Source: CAZIKF01 sp964539825 | GTDB taxonomy: Bacteria; Muiribacteriota; UBA6191 | Assembly: GCA_964539825.1 (NCBI GenBank) | Contig: CAZIKF010000041.1 | Span: 1-38,220, forward strand | Direction: 5' to 3' | Length of the DNA stretch: 38,220 nucleotides | Shown: in pieces, positions 24,406 through 32,245 of the stretch | Position numbering within the stretch: the stretch's first letter is position 1 | How the letters are laid out: every line of letters starts with the position of its first letter | Notes under the pieces: model-generated | What the model saw: only the letters and a program-made list of their open reading frames with translations | The model's database searches: none | Told to the model about the DNA's origin: nothing | Position numbers and translations under genes: made by a program

Positions 24406-24563
24406 AAGAAGAGAGAAGAGAGAATGGGGTATGATCCCGCCATTTGGGCCGGGAGGTATGGATCTCCGGGTCGAGCCCGAAGATGACGACTCTTGCCCCC
24501 CTTCACCATTTCCAATTTCCCATTCCCCGCCATGAGGCGGAGTATTCTCTCTTCCCTCTTCTC
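24406..24563. repeat. 158-base element bounded by purine-rich inverted repeats
   Basis: The left arm (24406-24425, ending AAGAGAGAAT) and the right arm (24544-24563, beginning ATTCTCTCTT) are inverted copies with 18 of 20 matches by hand alignment. Inside lie a dispersed palindrome (24458-24488) and a small CCGCC-ATGA-GGCGG hairpin near 24529-24542, a motif that recurs near 35898-35912. It has no coding capacity. It may be a miniature mobile element or a composite repeat; no target duplication is visible. Confidence 0.5.
24458..24488 (+). repeat. Dispersed palindromic repeat, copy 3
   Basis: Differs at one base (G for A in the loop) from the copies at 28745-28775 and, inverted, 36186-36216. 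CGGG pairs with CCCG around TCGAG; the unit starts ATGGATCTCCGGG and ends GATGACG. Confidence 0.8.
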
Positions 24564-24575
24564 TCTCCTCTATTC

Positions 24576-24630
24576 AGAAGTCAATAGGAGCGACAGCTGC
24601 TCTTGACTTCTAAAATTCCTTTGTTAGAAT
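24576..24630 (+). promoter_or_regulatory. Stem-loop overlapping the promoter of the peptide-binding lipoprotein
   Basis: AGAAGTCAA (24576-24584) pairs with TTGACTTCT (24603-24611), with an inner GAGC/GCTC stem. The right arm contains a -35 TTGACT (24603-24608), followed after 16 bases by -10 TAGAAT (24625-24630). Transcription would start only a few bases before the ATG at 24640, so the messenger appears leaderless. The dyad over the -35 could be an operator. Confidence 0.5.
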
Positions 24631-24639
24631 CACCGGCTT

Positions 24640-26193
24640 ATGTTTTTTCCTCGTTTTTTTGGGCTGTGTCTGCTGCTTTGTGGTTTTCTGATGGGATGCA
24701 CTTCATCTCTGATGTTACCAGCGCGGACTCTTCGCCTGGCCCTGGAATCCTCACCCAAGACCCTCGATCCAGCCCATTCCACTGATGCCTTTTCTGGTCA
24801 AATCCTTGGACTGCTCTATTCGAACCTGATGAAATTCGATCAGAATGGTCTTTTGGTCATGGATGCGGCCAAGCATTATTCCATTAAAGAAGAAGGGCGT
24901 AGATACACTTTTCTACTAAGGGAAAACCTTCATTTTTCCAACGGAGAAACCCTGACAGCTGAAGATGTATCTTTTAGCTTCGAAAGACTTGCATCCATGA
25001 AGGAAGATTCTCCCAGGGCATGGCTTTTGAACCAGGTAGCTGGATTCGAGGATTTTCGTTCTGGAAAGACCAAAAAACTCTCGGGAATCAGAATACTGGG
25101 TGAACATAAAATCAGTATTGATCTCAAGCGACCCTTTTCTCCCTTTCCAGCTCTACTTGCTATGCCGCAACTGGCCATTGTAAACAAAAGGTTTATTGAA
25201 GAGGGCGGGACTCTAACCGAAGAGAGCGCTGGAGCCGGACCCTATGTATTGAAGGAATGGCGGCGAGAGCAGGATTTACTCGTAGTGCGGAATTCCAAGT
25301 ACGCCAAAGAGGGTAATCTTGAAGCTATTTATTTCAAGATTCTCAAGGATCCCCTCACCTTGATGAGTGAGTTTCGTTCTCGAAATCTCCATGTCGTCGA
25401 AGTTCCTCCAGAGGACATAAAATCTCTAAAACCCACCCGGGCAAGAATTGATTCCATCAATCAGTATAATCTCTATTTTCTCGGTTTAAATATGAAAACC
25501 AAAGCTCTTCAATCCAGAAGACTTCGAAGAGCCATGGCCATCTCCATTGATCGCGGCACCATTCTCAAAACTGTTCTGCAGGGGCAGGGAGAACTATCTA
25601 CCGGCCCCGTGCCAAGAGGTCTTCCAGGTTATTTGAGTGACGGTGGATTTTCTTTTGAACCAAAGGTTGCCCTCGATGAGATTGAAGACGCCGGCTTTCA
25701 GGGACTGGAACTTCGACTGCTGCTGCATAGCAATCCTCGAAGCATACGGATTTGTGAGGTCTTGAAGCAGTACCTGGAGCAAGCCGGATTGAAAATTAGG
25801 TTGGTAACCAGGGATTGGAATGCCTTCACCTCTTCACTGGTAAACGGAGATTTTGATCTCTTCTATCGCAACTGGATCGCGGATTTTCCAGATGGGGATA
25901 ACTTTCTCTATCCTCTGTATCATAGCGAAAGTACAGGGCTCAAAGGCAACTATCCAAGATATGCTCAACCCCTATTTGATGAGTGTATAGAAGCCTCTCG
26001 CAAAGAAGTGGACTCGGATAAGAGAGCTGAAAGTTTGCGGCGATGTGCCCGTATGGCACGAGAGGATGCATCTCGAATTTTACTCTGGTTTAAAACCAAA
26101 AATTTCGCTACCTATCCAGCCGTGCAAAATTTTAAACCGTTTCCCATGTACAATTCCAACAAGTACCTACACGTGAATCTATTGACCCAATAG
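24640..26193 (+). CDS. Peptide/nickel-type ABC transporter substrate-binding lipoprotein (SBP family 5)
   Basis: A 517-residue product. The N-terminal signal ends in a lipobox, FLMGC, with Cys20 as the lipidated residue. The family 5 binding domain follows: LRLALESSPKTLDPAHSTDAFSGQILGLLYSNLMKFD, FLLRENLHFSNGETLTAEDVSFSFERL, and a C-terminal part with DFPDGDNFLYPLYHSES. It should capture oligopeptides or a similar ligand for an ABC importer, but no permease or ATPase genes are adjacent, so it is an orphan component. The ATG at 24640 lacks a ribosome site and lies nine bases after a -10 box. Confidence 0.9.
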   Translation: MFFPRFFGLCLLLCGFLMGCTSSLMLPARTLRLALESSPKTLDPAHSTDAFSGQILGLLYSNLMKFDQNGLLVMDAAKHYSIKEEGRRYTFLLRENLHFSNGETLTAEDVSFSFERLASMKEDSPRAWLLNQVAGFEDFRSGKTKKLSGIRILGEHKISIDLKRPFSPFPALLAMPQLAIVNKRFIEEGGTLTEESAGAGPYVLKEWRREQDLLVVRNSKYAKEGNLEAIYFKILKDPLTLMSEFRSRNLHVVEVPPEDIKSLKPTRARIDSINQYNLYFLGLNMKTKALQSRRLRRAMAISIDRGTILKTVLQGQGELSTGPVPRGLPGYLSDGGFSFEPKVALDEIEDAGFQGLELRLLLHSNPRSIRICEVLKQYLEQAGLKIRLVTRDWNAFTSSLVNGDFDLFYRNWIADFPDGDNFLYPLYHSESTGLKGNYPRYAQPLFDECIEASRKEVDSDKRAESLRRCARMAREDASRILLWFKTKNFATYPAVQNFKPFPMYNSNKYLHVNLLTQ

Positions 26194-26215
26194 GCCCGCT
26201 CAAAGGGGAGAATTA

Positions 26216-27307
26216 ATGGGACTTAAATGTGGAATCGTAGGTCTTCCCAATGTGGGTAAGTCTACTTTGTTTAATGCGTTAACACAGGCAGCGGCCGAAG
26301 CTTCCAATTATCCGTTTTGTACTATTGAACCCAACCAGGGAGTTGTTAAAGTTCCCGATTCACGGTTAGAGGAACTTGCGGGAATTGTCGACCCCGAAAA
26401 AATCATTCCAACCATCGTCGAATTCGTAGATATCGCGGGTTTGGTAAAGGGGGCCTCCAGAGGAGAGGGTCTTGGTAATAAGTTTCTGGGACATATCAAA
26501 GAAGTGGACGCCATTGTCCATGTCTTGCGTTGCTTTGAAGACACTGATGTAGTTCATGTCCATGGTAATGTGGAACCACTGCGGGATGCGGATATAATTG
26601 AGACAGAGTTAATCTTAAGAGACCTTGATACGTTGGATAATCGGTTGGCCAAGCGAAAAAAAGGCGCGCTTGGCAAAGAAAAAGAAGAAGCGGATTTCCT
26701 TTTCCGAGTGAAGGAACTTCTCGAACAGGGAAAGTGGCTGCGCCGCGAATCCTTTAATCAGTCTGAACTAGAAATTCTAGAGCCCTTATGCCTAATTTCG
26801 ATGAAGCATGTTCTCTATGTGCTTAACGTTTCTGAATCAGAAGTGGGAGCAGGGGCTGCAAAGGCACTTGAGGCGATAAACTCCAGGAGTGGAATCGCTG
26901 AGGAACGGGCGATTGTACTTTGTTCTCAAATTGAGGCTGAGATTTCTCAACTGGAATCCGCTGAAGAGCGTCTCGAATTTCTGGAAAGTCTGGGTTTGGA
27001 GGAGAGCGGTTTAGATCATTTGATCCGTACCGCCTATGAGCTCCTGGGTTTGCGCACTTTTTTCACAGCAGGCCCCAAGGAAGTGAGAGCCTGGACAGTT
27101 CCGGCGGGAGCAACAGCACCCCAGGGAGCGGGAGTGATTCATACGGATTTTGAGAAGGGATTTATCCGAGCGGAAATTGTTTCCTATGATGACTTTGTTC
27201 AGTGCCGAGGAGAGCAGGGAGCCAGGGACAAAGGACTCCTGCGTGTGGAAGGAAAAGAGTATATTCTTCAGAATGGGGACGTAGTTCACTTTCGGTTTCA
27301 AGTTTAG
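26216..27307 (+). CDS. ychF: Redox-regulated ATPase YchF (OLA1 family)
   Basis: A 363-residue product. YchF is an Obg-related P-loop protein that prefers ATP and binds ribosomes. The P-loop is GLPNVGKST at 9-17. The segments NYPFCTIEPNQGVVKVPDSRL and FVDIAGLVKGASRGEGLGNKFL are diagnostic. The C-terminal TGS-like domain ends GKEYILQNGDVVHFRFQV. Length is normal. The start is supported by GGGGAG eight bases upstream. It stands between the lipoprotein gene (22 bases) and the glycosyltransferase gene (six bases). Confidence 0.97.
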   Translation: MGLKCGIVGLPNVGKSTLFNALTQAAAEASNYPFCTIEPNQGVVKVPDSRLEELAGIVDPEKIIPTIVEFVDIAGLVKGASRGEGLGNKFLGHIKEVDAIVHVLRCFEDTDVVHVHGNVEPLRDADIIETELILRDLDTLDNRLAKRKKGALGKEKEEADFLFRVKELLEQGKWLRRESFNQSELEILEPLCLISMKHVLYVLNVSESEVGAGAAKALEAINSRSGIAEERAIVLCSQIEAEISQLESAEERLEFLESLGLEESGLDHLIRTAYELLGLRTFFTAGPKEVRAWTVPAGATAPQGAGVIHTDFEKGFIRAEIVSYDDFVQCRGEQGARDKGLLRVEGKEYILQNGDVVHFRFQV

Positions 27308-27313
27308 GAGAGC

Positions 27314-28596
27314 ATGGGAATCGATGAGATTCGAAAATTAAAAATCGCCTTTGTACATGACTGGCTCACAGGCATGCGCGGAGGAGAAAATGTCCTTGAA
27401 CAGATGGTTGATGTTCTGGGGCCAAGGGACCTTTATACCCTTGTCTCCATCGAAGAAAATCTTTCGGAACAACTGCTCGCTTGTGATATTCACACCTCCT
27501 TTGTCCAGTCACTACCCTGGTCTTCAACCCGTCACCAACTCTACCTGCCCTTCTTCCCTCTTGCTATTGAGTCCTTTGATCTGAGTTCCTACGACCTGGT
27601 TGTTTCGACCTCACACTGCGTGGCCAGGGGCTGCGTTACTTCTGCTAACACACTGCACTGGTCCTACCTTCATACACCTGTGCGATATGCCTGGGAATTT
27701 TCTGAAATATATCGCCAGAGCGTGAATTCCCTTGCTCAATTAGCCTGGCCGCTGACTATGCATTATCTTCGTCTTTGGGATCTAAGCTGTGTTAACCGGG
27801 TGGATCACTATAGCTGTAATTCTGAAAATGTTCGTCGGCGAATACAAAAATGTTATGGAACTGATGCAGAGGTTCTCTATCCGCCAGCAGACACAAGCCG
27901 ATTCCGGATCAAAGAAAATTCCTCCAGTGATTATTATTTAGCTTTCGGGGCTTTGGTTCCCTATAAGAGGGTGGATCTGGCGATCGAGGCTTTCGCTGGA
28001 ACCAACCGAAGACTCATCGTAGCGGGAAGCGGCCCGGAGGAGTCGAGACTGCGTGAATTGGCCAGGGGGACCAGCGTGGAAGTCATTGGCGGGGTAGATT
28101 CGAAAAAGGTAGTTGAACTCTACCAGAACGCGATCGCGTTCCTGTTTCCCGGTGAGGAAGATTTTGGAATCACTCCCCTGGAAGCGCAGGCCTGTGGTAC
28201 ACCGGTGATTGCCTACGGTCGTGGTGGAGCGCTGGAAACCGTTGTGGAGGGAGAAACAGGATTATTCTTTCAGGATCAGTCCAGGGCTTCCATTGAAGAT
28301 GCCCTGTTACGCTTTGAGGATACCGCCTGGGATCCTGAAAAATGCCGCAATCAGGCCTTGAAGTTCTCCAACGAAGTCTTTCGTCAAAAGTTTGAGAANN
28401 NNNNNNNNNNNNNNNNNNNNNNNNNNNNNNNNNNNNNNNNNNNNNNNNNNNNNNNNNNNNNNNNNNNNNNNNNNNNNNNNNNNNNNNNNNNNNNNNNNGC
28501 CGCAATCAGGCCTTGAAGTTCTCCAACGAAGTCTTTCGTCAAAAGTTTGAGAATTCCCTTATAAGTGCCTGGCAAGATCATTTGAAACCTTGCTAA
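27314..28596 (+). CDS. Glycosyltransferase family 4 protein, interrupted by an assembly gap
   Basis: The N-terminal domain starts KIAFVHDWLTGMRGGENVLE, and the C-terminal GT-B domain has YYLAFGALVPYKRVDLAIEAF and the EX7E motif in EDFGITPLEAQACGTPVIAYGRGG. It most resembles mannosyl- or rhamnosyltransferases of envelope polysaccharide synthesis; donor and acceptor are unknown. A 100-N gap lies at 28399-28498. The 55 bases before the gap are repeated exactly after it (28499-28553). Merging these copies gives one intact frame ending FENSLISAWQDHLKPC and TAA at 28594-28596, about 376 residues, a normal family length. As written, the frame past the gap is wrong. No other polysaccharide gene is adjacent. 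Confidence 0.9.
28399..28498. other. Assembly gap (100 N) with duplicated 55-base flanks
   Basis: Exactly 100 undetermined bases, flanked by 28344-28398 and 28499-28553, which are identical. This is what remains when two contigs that overlap by a word of 55 bases are scaffolded without being merged. The true gap is probably of negative length, so no sequence is likely missing. Confidence 0.85.
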
Positions 28597-28872
28597 ATTG
28601 GTGCAAACTTGTCCTCCATCACGTCATCCATGACTTGATTCCAATGTCATTAAGTTAAGAAATATGAACCTTATAACTGAAGGCAGTTTTTATATAGATA
28701 TCGTCGTCCTCTGGCTTGACCAGGGGACCCAAACTATCCCTTTCATGGATCTCCGGGTCAAGCCCGAAGATGACGGAAGGTACGGTAGGGATAGAAACAA
28801 TACAGAAACCGACTGCCTTAACTTAAGAACAATGGGATTGGGCTCGCGGGATACCAGGAAAAGGTATTCCTT
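28597..28872. repeat. Repeat-filled intergenic region
   Basis: No gene. From left to right: a palindrome-like unit (28621-28656, CGTCATCC ... ending CATTAAGTT) whose last 25 bases recur at 35965-35989 with one mismatch; TTAAGTTAAG at 28650-28659 facing an inverted CTTAACTTAAG near 28818-28828; a degenerate copy near 28705-28735 (CTTGACC core); and the intact palindrome at 28745-28775. The stretch 28650-28828 could be a small element bounded by the TTAAGTTAAG inverted repeat. Confidence 0.6.
28745..28775 (+). repeat. Dispersed palindromic repeat, copy 6
   Basis: A 31-base unit, ATGGATCTCCGGGTC then AAGCCCGAAGATGACG, whose exact reverse complement is found at 36186-36216. Stem CGGG/CCCG, loop TCAAG. 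Confidence 0.85.
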
Positions 28873-29325
28873 ATGAACCTTCAGAAGGTTGATTCGCAGC
28901 GGGACTTGCTGGACTGGACCCTGGAGCAGGAACGGGAACTTTTCTCTGATGGAGCACTCAATTCCTGGTCTTTGGTTCCCCTGGCACAAACCCAAATTTT
29001 GATCCTGGGTTTTAAGAAGGGTGTCCCCGTGGGTTATGCGCTTTTGCTCCAGGACAGGGGGAAACCTGACTTTCTCTACCTTTTCTCCTTTGGAATCCAA
29101 AAACATCTCCAGGGCCAGGGTTTGGGGGCGGAACTTGGCGAAGACCTGAGGGCATGGACTCTTAAAAATGGCTATTCAGGCTGGACTTTGACCGTATCTC
29201 AAGACAACCTGGGAGCCAGGGTCTTGTATAAAAACCTGGGAAAAGTGGAAGAGGAGACTCTCCTACAGGCCCACTACGGAAAAGGGGAGGATCGTTTATG
29301 GTGGAAACTTTCCTTCGTTGCATAG
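28873..29325 (+). CDS. GNAT-family N-acetyltransferase
   Basis: A 150-residue product, the usual size for a single GNAT domain that transfers an acetyl group from acetyl-CoA. Acetyl-CoA motif A is visible in LFSFGIQKHLQGQGLGAELGEDL (Q-x-x-G-x-G/A-type loop QGQGLG). It is followed by the strand GWTLTVSQDNLGARVLYKNLG, typical of motif B. The ATG at 28873 has AGGAAAAGG about ten bases upstream. The substrate is unknown. A weak terminator and a strong hairpin follow before the M48 gene. Confidence 0.8.
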   Translation: MNLQKVDSQRDLLDWTLEQERELFSDGALNSWSLVPLAQTQILILGFKKGVPVGYALLLQDRGKPDFLYLFSFGIQKHLQGQGLGAELGEDLRAWTLKNGYSGWTLTVSQDNLGARVLYKNLGKVEEETLLQAHYGKGEDRLWWKLSFVA

Positions 29326-29360
29326 CCCTGAGCCCCTGAGTTTTATGCCCAAACGCATTT

Positions 29361-29386
29361 GGTTTGCCCGGGTTCCCGGCCAAACC
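29361..29386. other. Strong intergenic hairpin after the GNAT gene
   Basis: GGTTTG (29361-29366) pairs with CAAACC (29381-29386), and after one C-C mismatch CCGGG pairs with CCCGG, leaving a tiny loop. There is no T run. It may stabilise the 3' end of the messenger. Confidence 0.5.
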
Positions 29387-29406
29387 AGGAATCTACAGAT
29401 TCCTTT

Positions 29407-29430
29407 GCTCATCTGAGATGAGCCTATTTT
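29407..29430 (+). terminator. Possible weak terminator of the GNAT gene
   Basis: GCTCATC (29407-29413), TGA loop, GATGAGC (29417-29423), then CTATTTT. Seven perfect pairs, but a short and interrupted T tract. Confidence 0.4.
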
Positions 29431-29443
29431 GGTCATGAACCTA

Positions 29444-29476
29444 CAAACGGGCATACCGTTTGCTTTACGGTATAAT
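29444..29476 (+). promoter_or_regulatory. Promoter of the M48 gene with overlapping dyads
   Basis: A perfect -10 TATAAT lies at 29471-29476; no good -35 is seen, which suggests an activator. Two overlapping perfect dyads are present: CAAACGG-N5-CCGTTTG (29444-29462) and ATACCGT-N7-ACGGTAT (29453-29473). The second reaches into the -10. The GGAGG ribosome site (29485-29489) follows at once. Confidence 0.6.
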
Positions 29477-29496
29477 GTATGTAACGGAGGTGCTCC

Positions 29497-30849
29497 ATGA
29501 TTCGTCCCGCGATTCCCTTTGCTCTCGGACTTTTTTTTCTTGCCTATACTTTACCTGATGCTGGACTGGGGAAGTTCTTTCAGCAATTACTAAAGCCTGT
29601 AGTAAAAGTGTCTGAACAGGCTATTGGAGCGGTTGTAGCCCAATCGGTAAAACTTCAGTACGGTGTTTTTGATGCCGATCCAGAAGCGACGGAATGGGTG
29701 AGGGGGGTCTTCAATCGCATCGTAGCGGTTAGTGAACGCAAAGACATTCGATTTAAGATCACCCTCTTGAGGCCAGACTTTGTAAATGCCTTTGCGGCCC
29801 CGGGCGGTCATATTTTTATAACCAGGGGACTATTACAGAGAGTGAAATCTGATGATGAACTTGCTGGGGTACTTGGTCATGAAGTTGGTCATGTTGTCGC
29901 TCAACATTCCATGAAAAGCATAAAGCACCAGTTGGTCTACCAATACATCATTAGAAAATTGGGGAAGAGGAGTAACAAACTTGAGACCATGGGTCAAATT
30001 TATTCCGTATTCTCAGGGCTTCGATATTCTCGTAAGAACGAGTTGGAGTCTGACTATATCGGTGCGAGATATGCTGCCGCAGCAGGCTATAATCCAGAAG
30101 GAATGGTAGGATTTCTCAAGGTACTGAAGAGTCTTGAGCATCATAATCCGAGCCGAATAGAAACTTCCTTAAGGTCTCATCCTCCCTCCGCAAGAAGGAT
30201 TGAGAGAATATCGGCATATGTTGCTGAATTTTCTTCCGAGATCCAGAAGAGAAAAATGAACCTTGGATACAACTTTGCAAAAAAGCACCCCATCAAAAAG
30301 AAAGGAAAGGGAAGCGGGAAGGACTCCCAGCCGTCTAGCCCGTCCCTTACGCCCACTCTTGTTTATTCCCAGGAGTTTGATAGTAATTCAAACGTCCCTG
30401 GGATAGCCAGGGGACTGAAACGCACCCAGGACAGGGGAGTTTTTATCCTGGATCGAGGAGTGAAGCACTCTGGTAAAGCTTCCCAGCGGATCTCCACATT
30501 TGGTAAGAAAAAGTCGCTGGCACTGGCCACTGAGACAATACCCGTTAAACCCTCCTCTCGTTACCGCGTAAGAGGATTCATTAAGACCTATCAAGTTCTG
30601 GCCGCTGAAGATCCCCTTGGTTCCGGAGCTTTTTTTAATCTCCAGGAGTTATCGTCAAGGGCTTTTCTGAAAGCGCATCAGGGAATTGCCAGGCAGGTTG
30701 GCTCCACGAAAGGGTTTATTGAGTTGAGGTATGAGTTTGAGACGCGCAAAGATACATCCTCGATTGTGTTGGAATGGGTCCTTCGAAAGGCTAGTGGAAA
30801 GGCCTGGTTTGATGATTTCGTACTGGAAAAACTAGGAACTTCACCTTGA
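29497..30849 (+). CDS. Exported M48-family zinc metalloprotease with a C-terminal sandwich domain
   Basis: A 450-residue product. Residues 1-20 form a signal or anchor segment. The M48 domain (about 60-245) has PGGHIFITRGLL, the zinc motif HEVGH (His128, Glu129, His132) and the third-ligand region NELESDYIGARYAAAAGY (Glu182 by the E-xxx-D spacing), as in the BepA/YfgC and LoiP-like group that controls envelope protein quality. A basic linker (260-285) joins a C-terminal domain (about 295-448) with the look of a carbohydrate-binding, galactose-binding-like sandwich (SGKASQRIS, VKPSSRYRVRGFIKT, GKAWFDDFVLEKL). That addition is unusual for M48. GGAGG precedes the ATG; the promoter carries overlapping dyads. 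Confidence 0.88.
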   Translation: MIRPAIPFALGLFFLAYTLPDAGLGKFFQQLLKPVVKVSEQAIGAVVAQSVKLQYGVFDADPEATEWVRGVFNRIVAVSERKDIRFKITLLRPDFVNAFAAPGGHIFITRGLLQRVKSDDELAGVLGHEVGHVVAQHSMKSIKHQLVYQYIIRKLGKRSNKLETMGQIYSVFSGLRYSRKNELESDYIGARYAAAAGYNPEGMVGFLKVLKSLEHHNPSRIETSLRSHPPSARRIERISAYVAEFSSEIQKRKMNLGYNFAKKHPIKKKGKGSGKDSQPSSPSLTPTLVYSQEFDSNSNVPGIARGLKRTQDRGVFILDRGVKHSGKASQRISTFGKKKSLALATETIPVKPSSRYRVRGFIKTYQVLAAEDPLGSGAFFNLQELSSRAFLKAHQGIARQVGSTKGFIELRYEFETRKDTSSIVLEWVLRKASGKAWFDDFVLEKLGTSP

Positions 30850-30919
30850 TTGAGTCTGATTTGAAACCTTTGGCCCCCAGTTACGTATAAAGAGATGGAA
30901 CCTTGAGAAGGAGTACAAA

Positions 30920-32143
30920 ATGAGTGTTTCCGTGAAATCACTTCGAACAATTGCATGGATCTCGGTCTTTTTATCTAGTCTGAGCATTCCCCAGGCGAAA
31001 CTTTCGGAGTCTCTTTATGAACTGTCGAACTTTGGCACCACTATGGGGGGCTTCACGAACAGTCTTAACCAATTGATGCACTCCCGTTCTCCGCAGGAGC
31101 AACAGCAGATTCAGCAAAGGCTGGAATATGTGGAACGCATGGCGACTATGCAGGCCTATTCCCTGGAGTCCTTTATAGCGGCTGATGAAGGCCTCGCTTC
31201 CTCCCAGTCTACCTGGTACAACTATTTTGGTACCGGCGGAAATGATGGGGCTCTCGATCAGGTTTACCAATCTTTTAAACAGTATCAGAGTGTTTTCTCT
31301 CAGCACTCTCTACGTTCTATGGGCCAATTCCCCATGCCAACCTATGAGCGTCTCTACATCCGATGGAAGCAAACGCCTGCTACCAACCCCAGGATGAAGC
31401 AACATTCCAAGCAGCAGTTTCTATCAGTCTTTCGTGCCTACGCTCGAAGATTTGTTCACGCCACCCAGGGTCAGTTAAAGAAAAAGCGTCGCCGGTTTCT
31501 ATCCGCTCTTAAGTCTGTACAGAACTCCGGTCCCTTTGCAATGAACGACAAGATGAATTTTGACAAGGCTTTCTGGGATTACCAGCAAATGTTTAAGGAG
31601 CGCACCGAACCGCGCCACGGAGACATTTTTATTCCTGAATTTCCCTACAATTACATGATGACGACTCAGCAGCAGCCGAACTTTGTTTACAATCAATCCA
31701 TTTACCAGCAGTCAGGATTGAATCAGTTCGGATACGGGGCAACCGCCGGTATGGGTTACCAGGTTGGGACCCCAAACATGGGTGGAGCCATGATGGGTCA
31801 GCAAGGTATGGGGATGCAGCAAGGCATGGGCATGCAGCAGGGCTACCAACAAGGTTCTGGTTTCGTGGGAACCACCGCCGCTGTTCCCGGTCGATACTCG
31901 GCAGTTACACCAACCTATCAGGCTGATCAGGTAGTTCCCCTGCGAGGAACAGCTCAGCAGCTATCCTCTCCCTATGGTGCATTTGCTCCAAGTACTTCCT
32001 CAGAACTGGACGCCCGTTTATTGCAGGAAATTTACCTTCGTCAGCGCCAGTACGAAAAGTCTTCTAGTGCGGGAAGTATGGGAGATGTTAATTCAGCTTA
32101 CCAGGACTATTCAGGTTTGAGAGACCAGTGGTTTAGTCGGTAG
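30920..32143 (+). CDS. Exported Gln/Met/Gly-rich protein of unknown function
   Basis: A 407-residue product with a signal peptide (about 1-27, ending SIPQA). Residues 28-225 are helical and contain many Gln, Ser and aromatic residues (SPQEQQQIQQRLEYVERMA). A very basic patch, LKKKRRRFL, lies near 185. Residues 245-330 are low complexity, with repeated MGQQG, MGMQQ and QQG units and many Tyr, which resembles extracellular structural or amyloid-prone segments. The C-terminus (350-407) is again helical. I recognise no family. GAAGGAG precedes the ATG, and a strong terminator follows, so the gene is probably monocistronic or co-transcribed with the M48 gene 70 bases upstream. Confidence 0.72.
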   Translation: MSVSVKSLRTIAWISVFLSSLSIPQAKLSESLYELSNFGTTMGGFTNSLNQLMHSRSPQEQQQIQQRLEYVERMATMQAYSLESFIAADEGLASSQSTWYNYFGTGGNDGALDQVYQSFKQYQSVFSQHSLRSMGQFPMPTYERLYIRWKQTPATNPRMKQHSKQQFLSVFRAYARRFVHATQGQLKKKRRRFLSALKSVQNSGPFAMNDKMNFDKAFWDYQQMFKERTEPRHGDIFIPEFPYNYMMTTQQQPNFVYNQSIYQQSGLNQFGYGATAGMGYQVGTPNMGGAMMGQQGMGMQQGMGMQQGYQQGSGFVGTTAAVPGRYSAVTPTYQADQVVPLRGTAQQLSSPYGAFAPSTSSELDARLLQEIYLRQRQYEKSSSAGSMGDVNSAYQDYSGLRDQWFSR

Positions 32144-32156
32144 AGCAAGAAATCAT

Positions 32157-32192
32157 AGCCCTTCCCGTCATGTGGGGAGGGCTTTTTTTTTT
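32157..32192 (+). terminator. Intrinsic terminator after the Gln/Met/Gly-rich gene
   Basis: AGCCCTTCCC (32157-32166) pairs with GGGGAGGGCT (32174-32183), ten pairs with one G-U, followed by ten T. A textbook Rho-independent terminator, 14 bases after the stop. Confidence 0.93.
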
Positions 32193-32245
32193 CCAGAATT
32201 GCCTCCGGCAATATATACTCGGAAGTGACTTTTTGAGGAGGAATT

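Noticed and set aside
24460..24480. GGTCGAGCCC as the T arm of a tRNA
   Set aside because: No acceptor or anticodon stem around it; it is the loop and stem of a dispersed palindrome.
28399..28516. Glycosyltransferase ending at 28516 as written
   Set aside because: That end arises from reading through the N run out of frame; collapsing the 55-base duplicate gives a natural end at 28596.
28664..28876. Open frame upstream of the GNAT gene
   Set aside because: It translates the repeats at 28705-28775 and has no ribosome site.
29361..29386. Strong hairpin as the terminator of the GNAT gene
   Set aside because: No T run follows; the weaker stem at 29407-29430 fits better.
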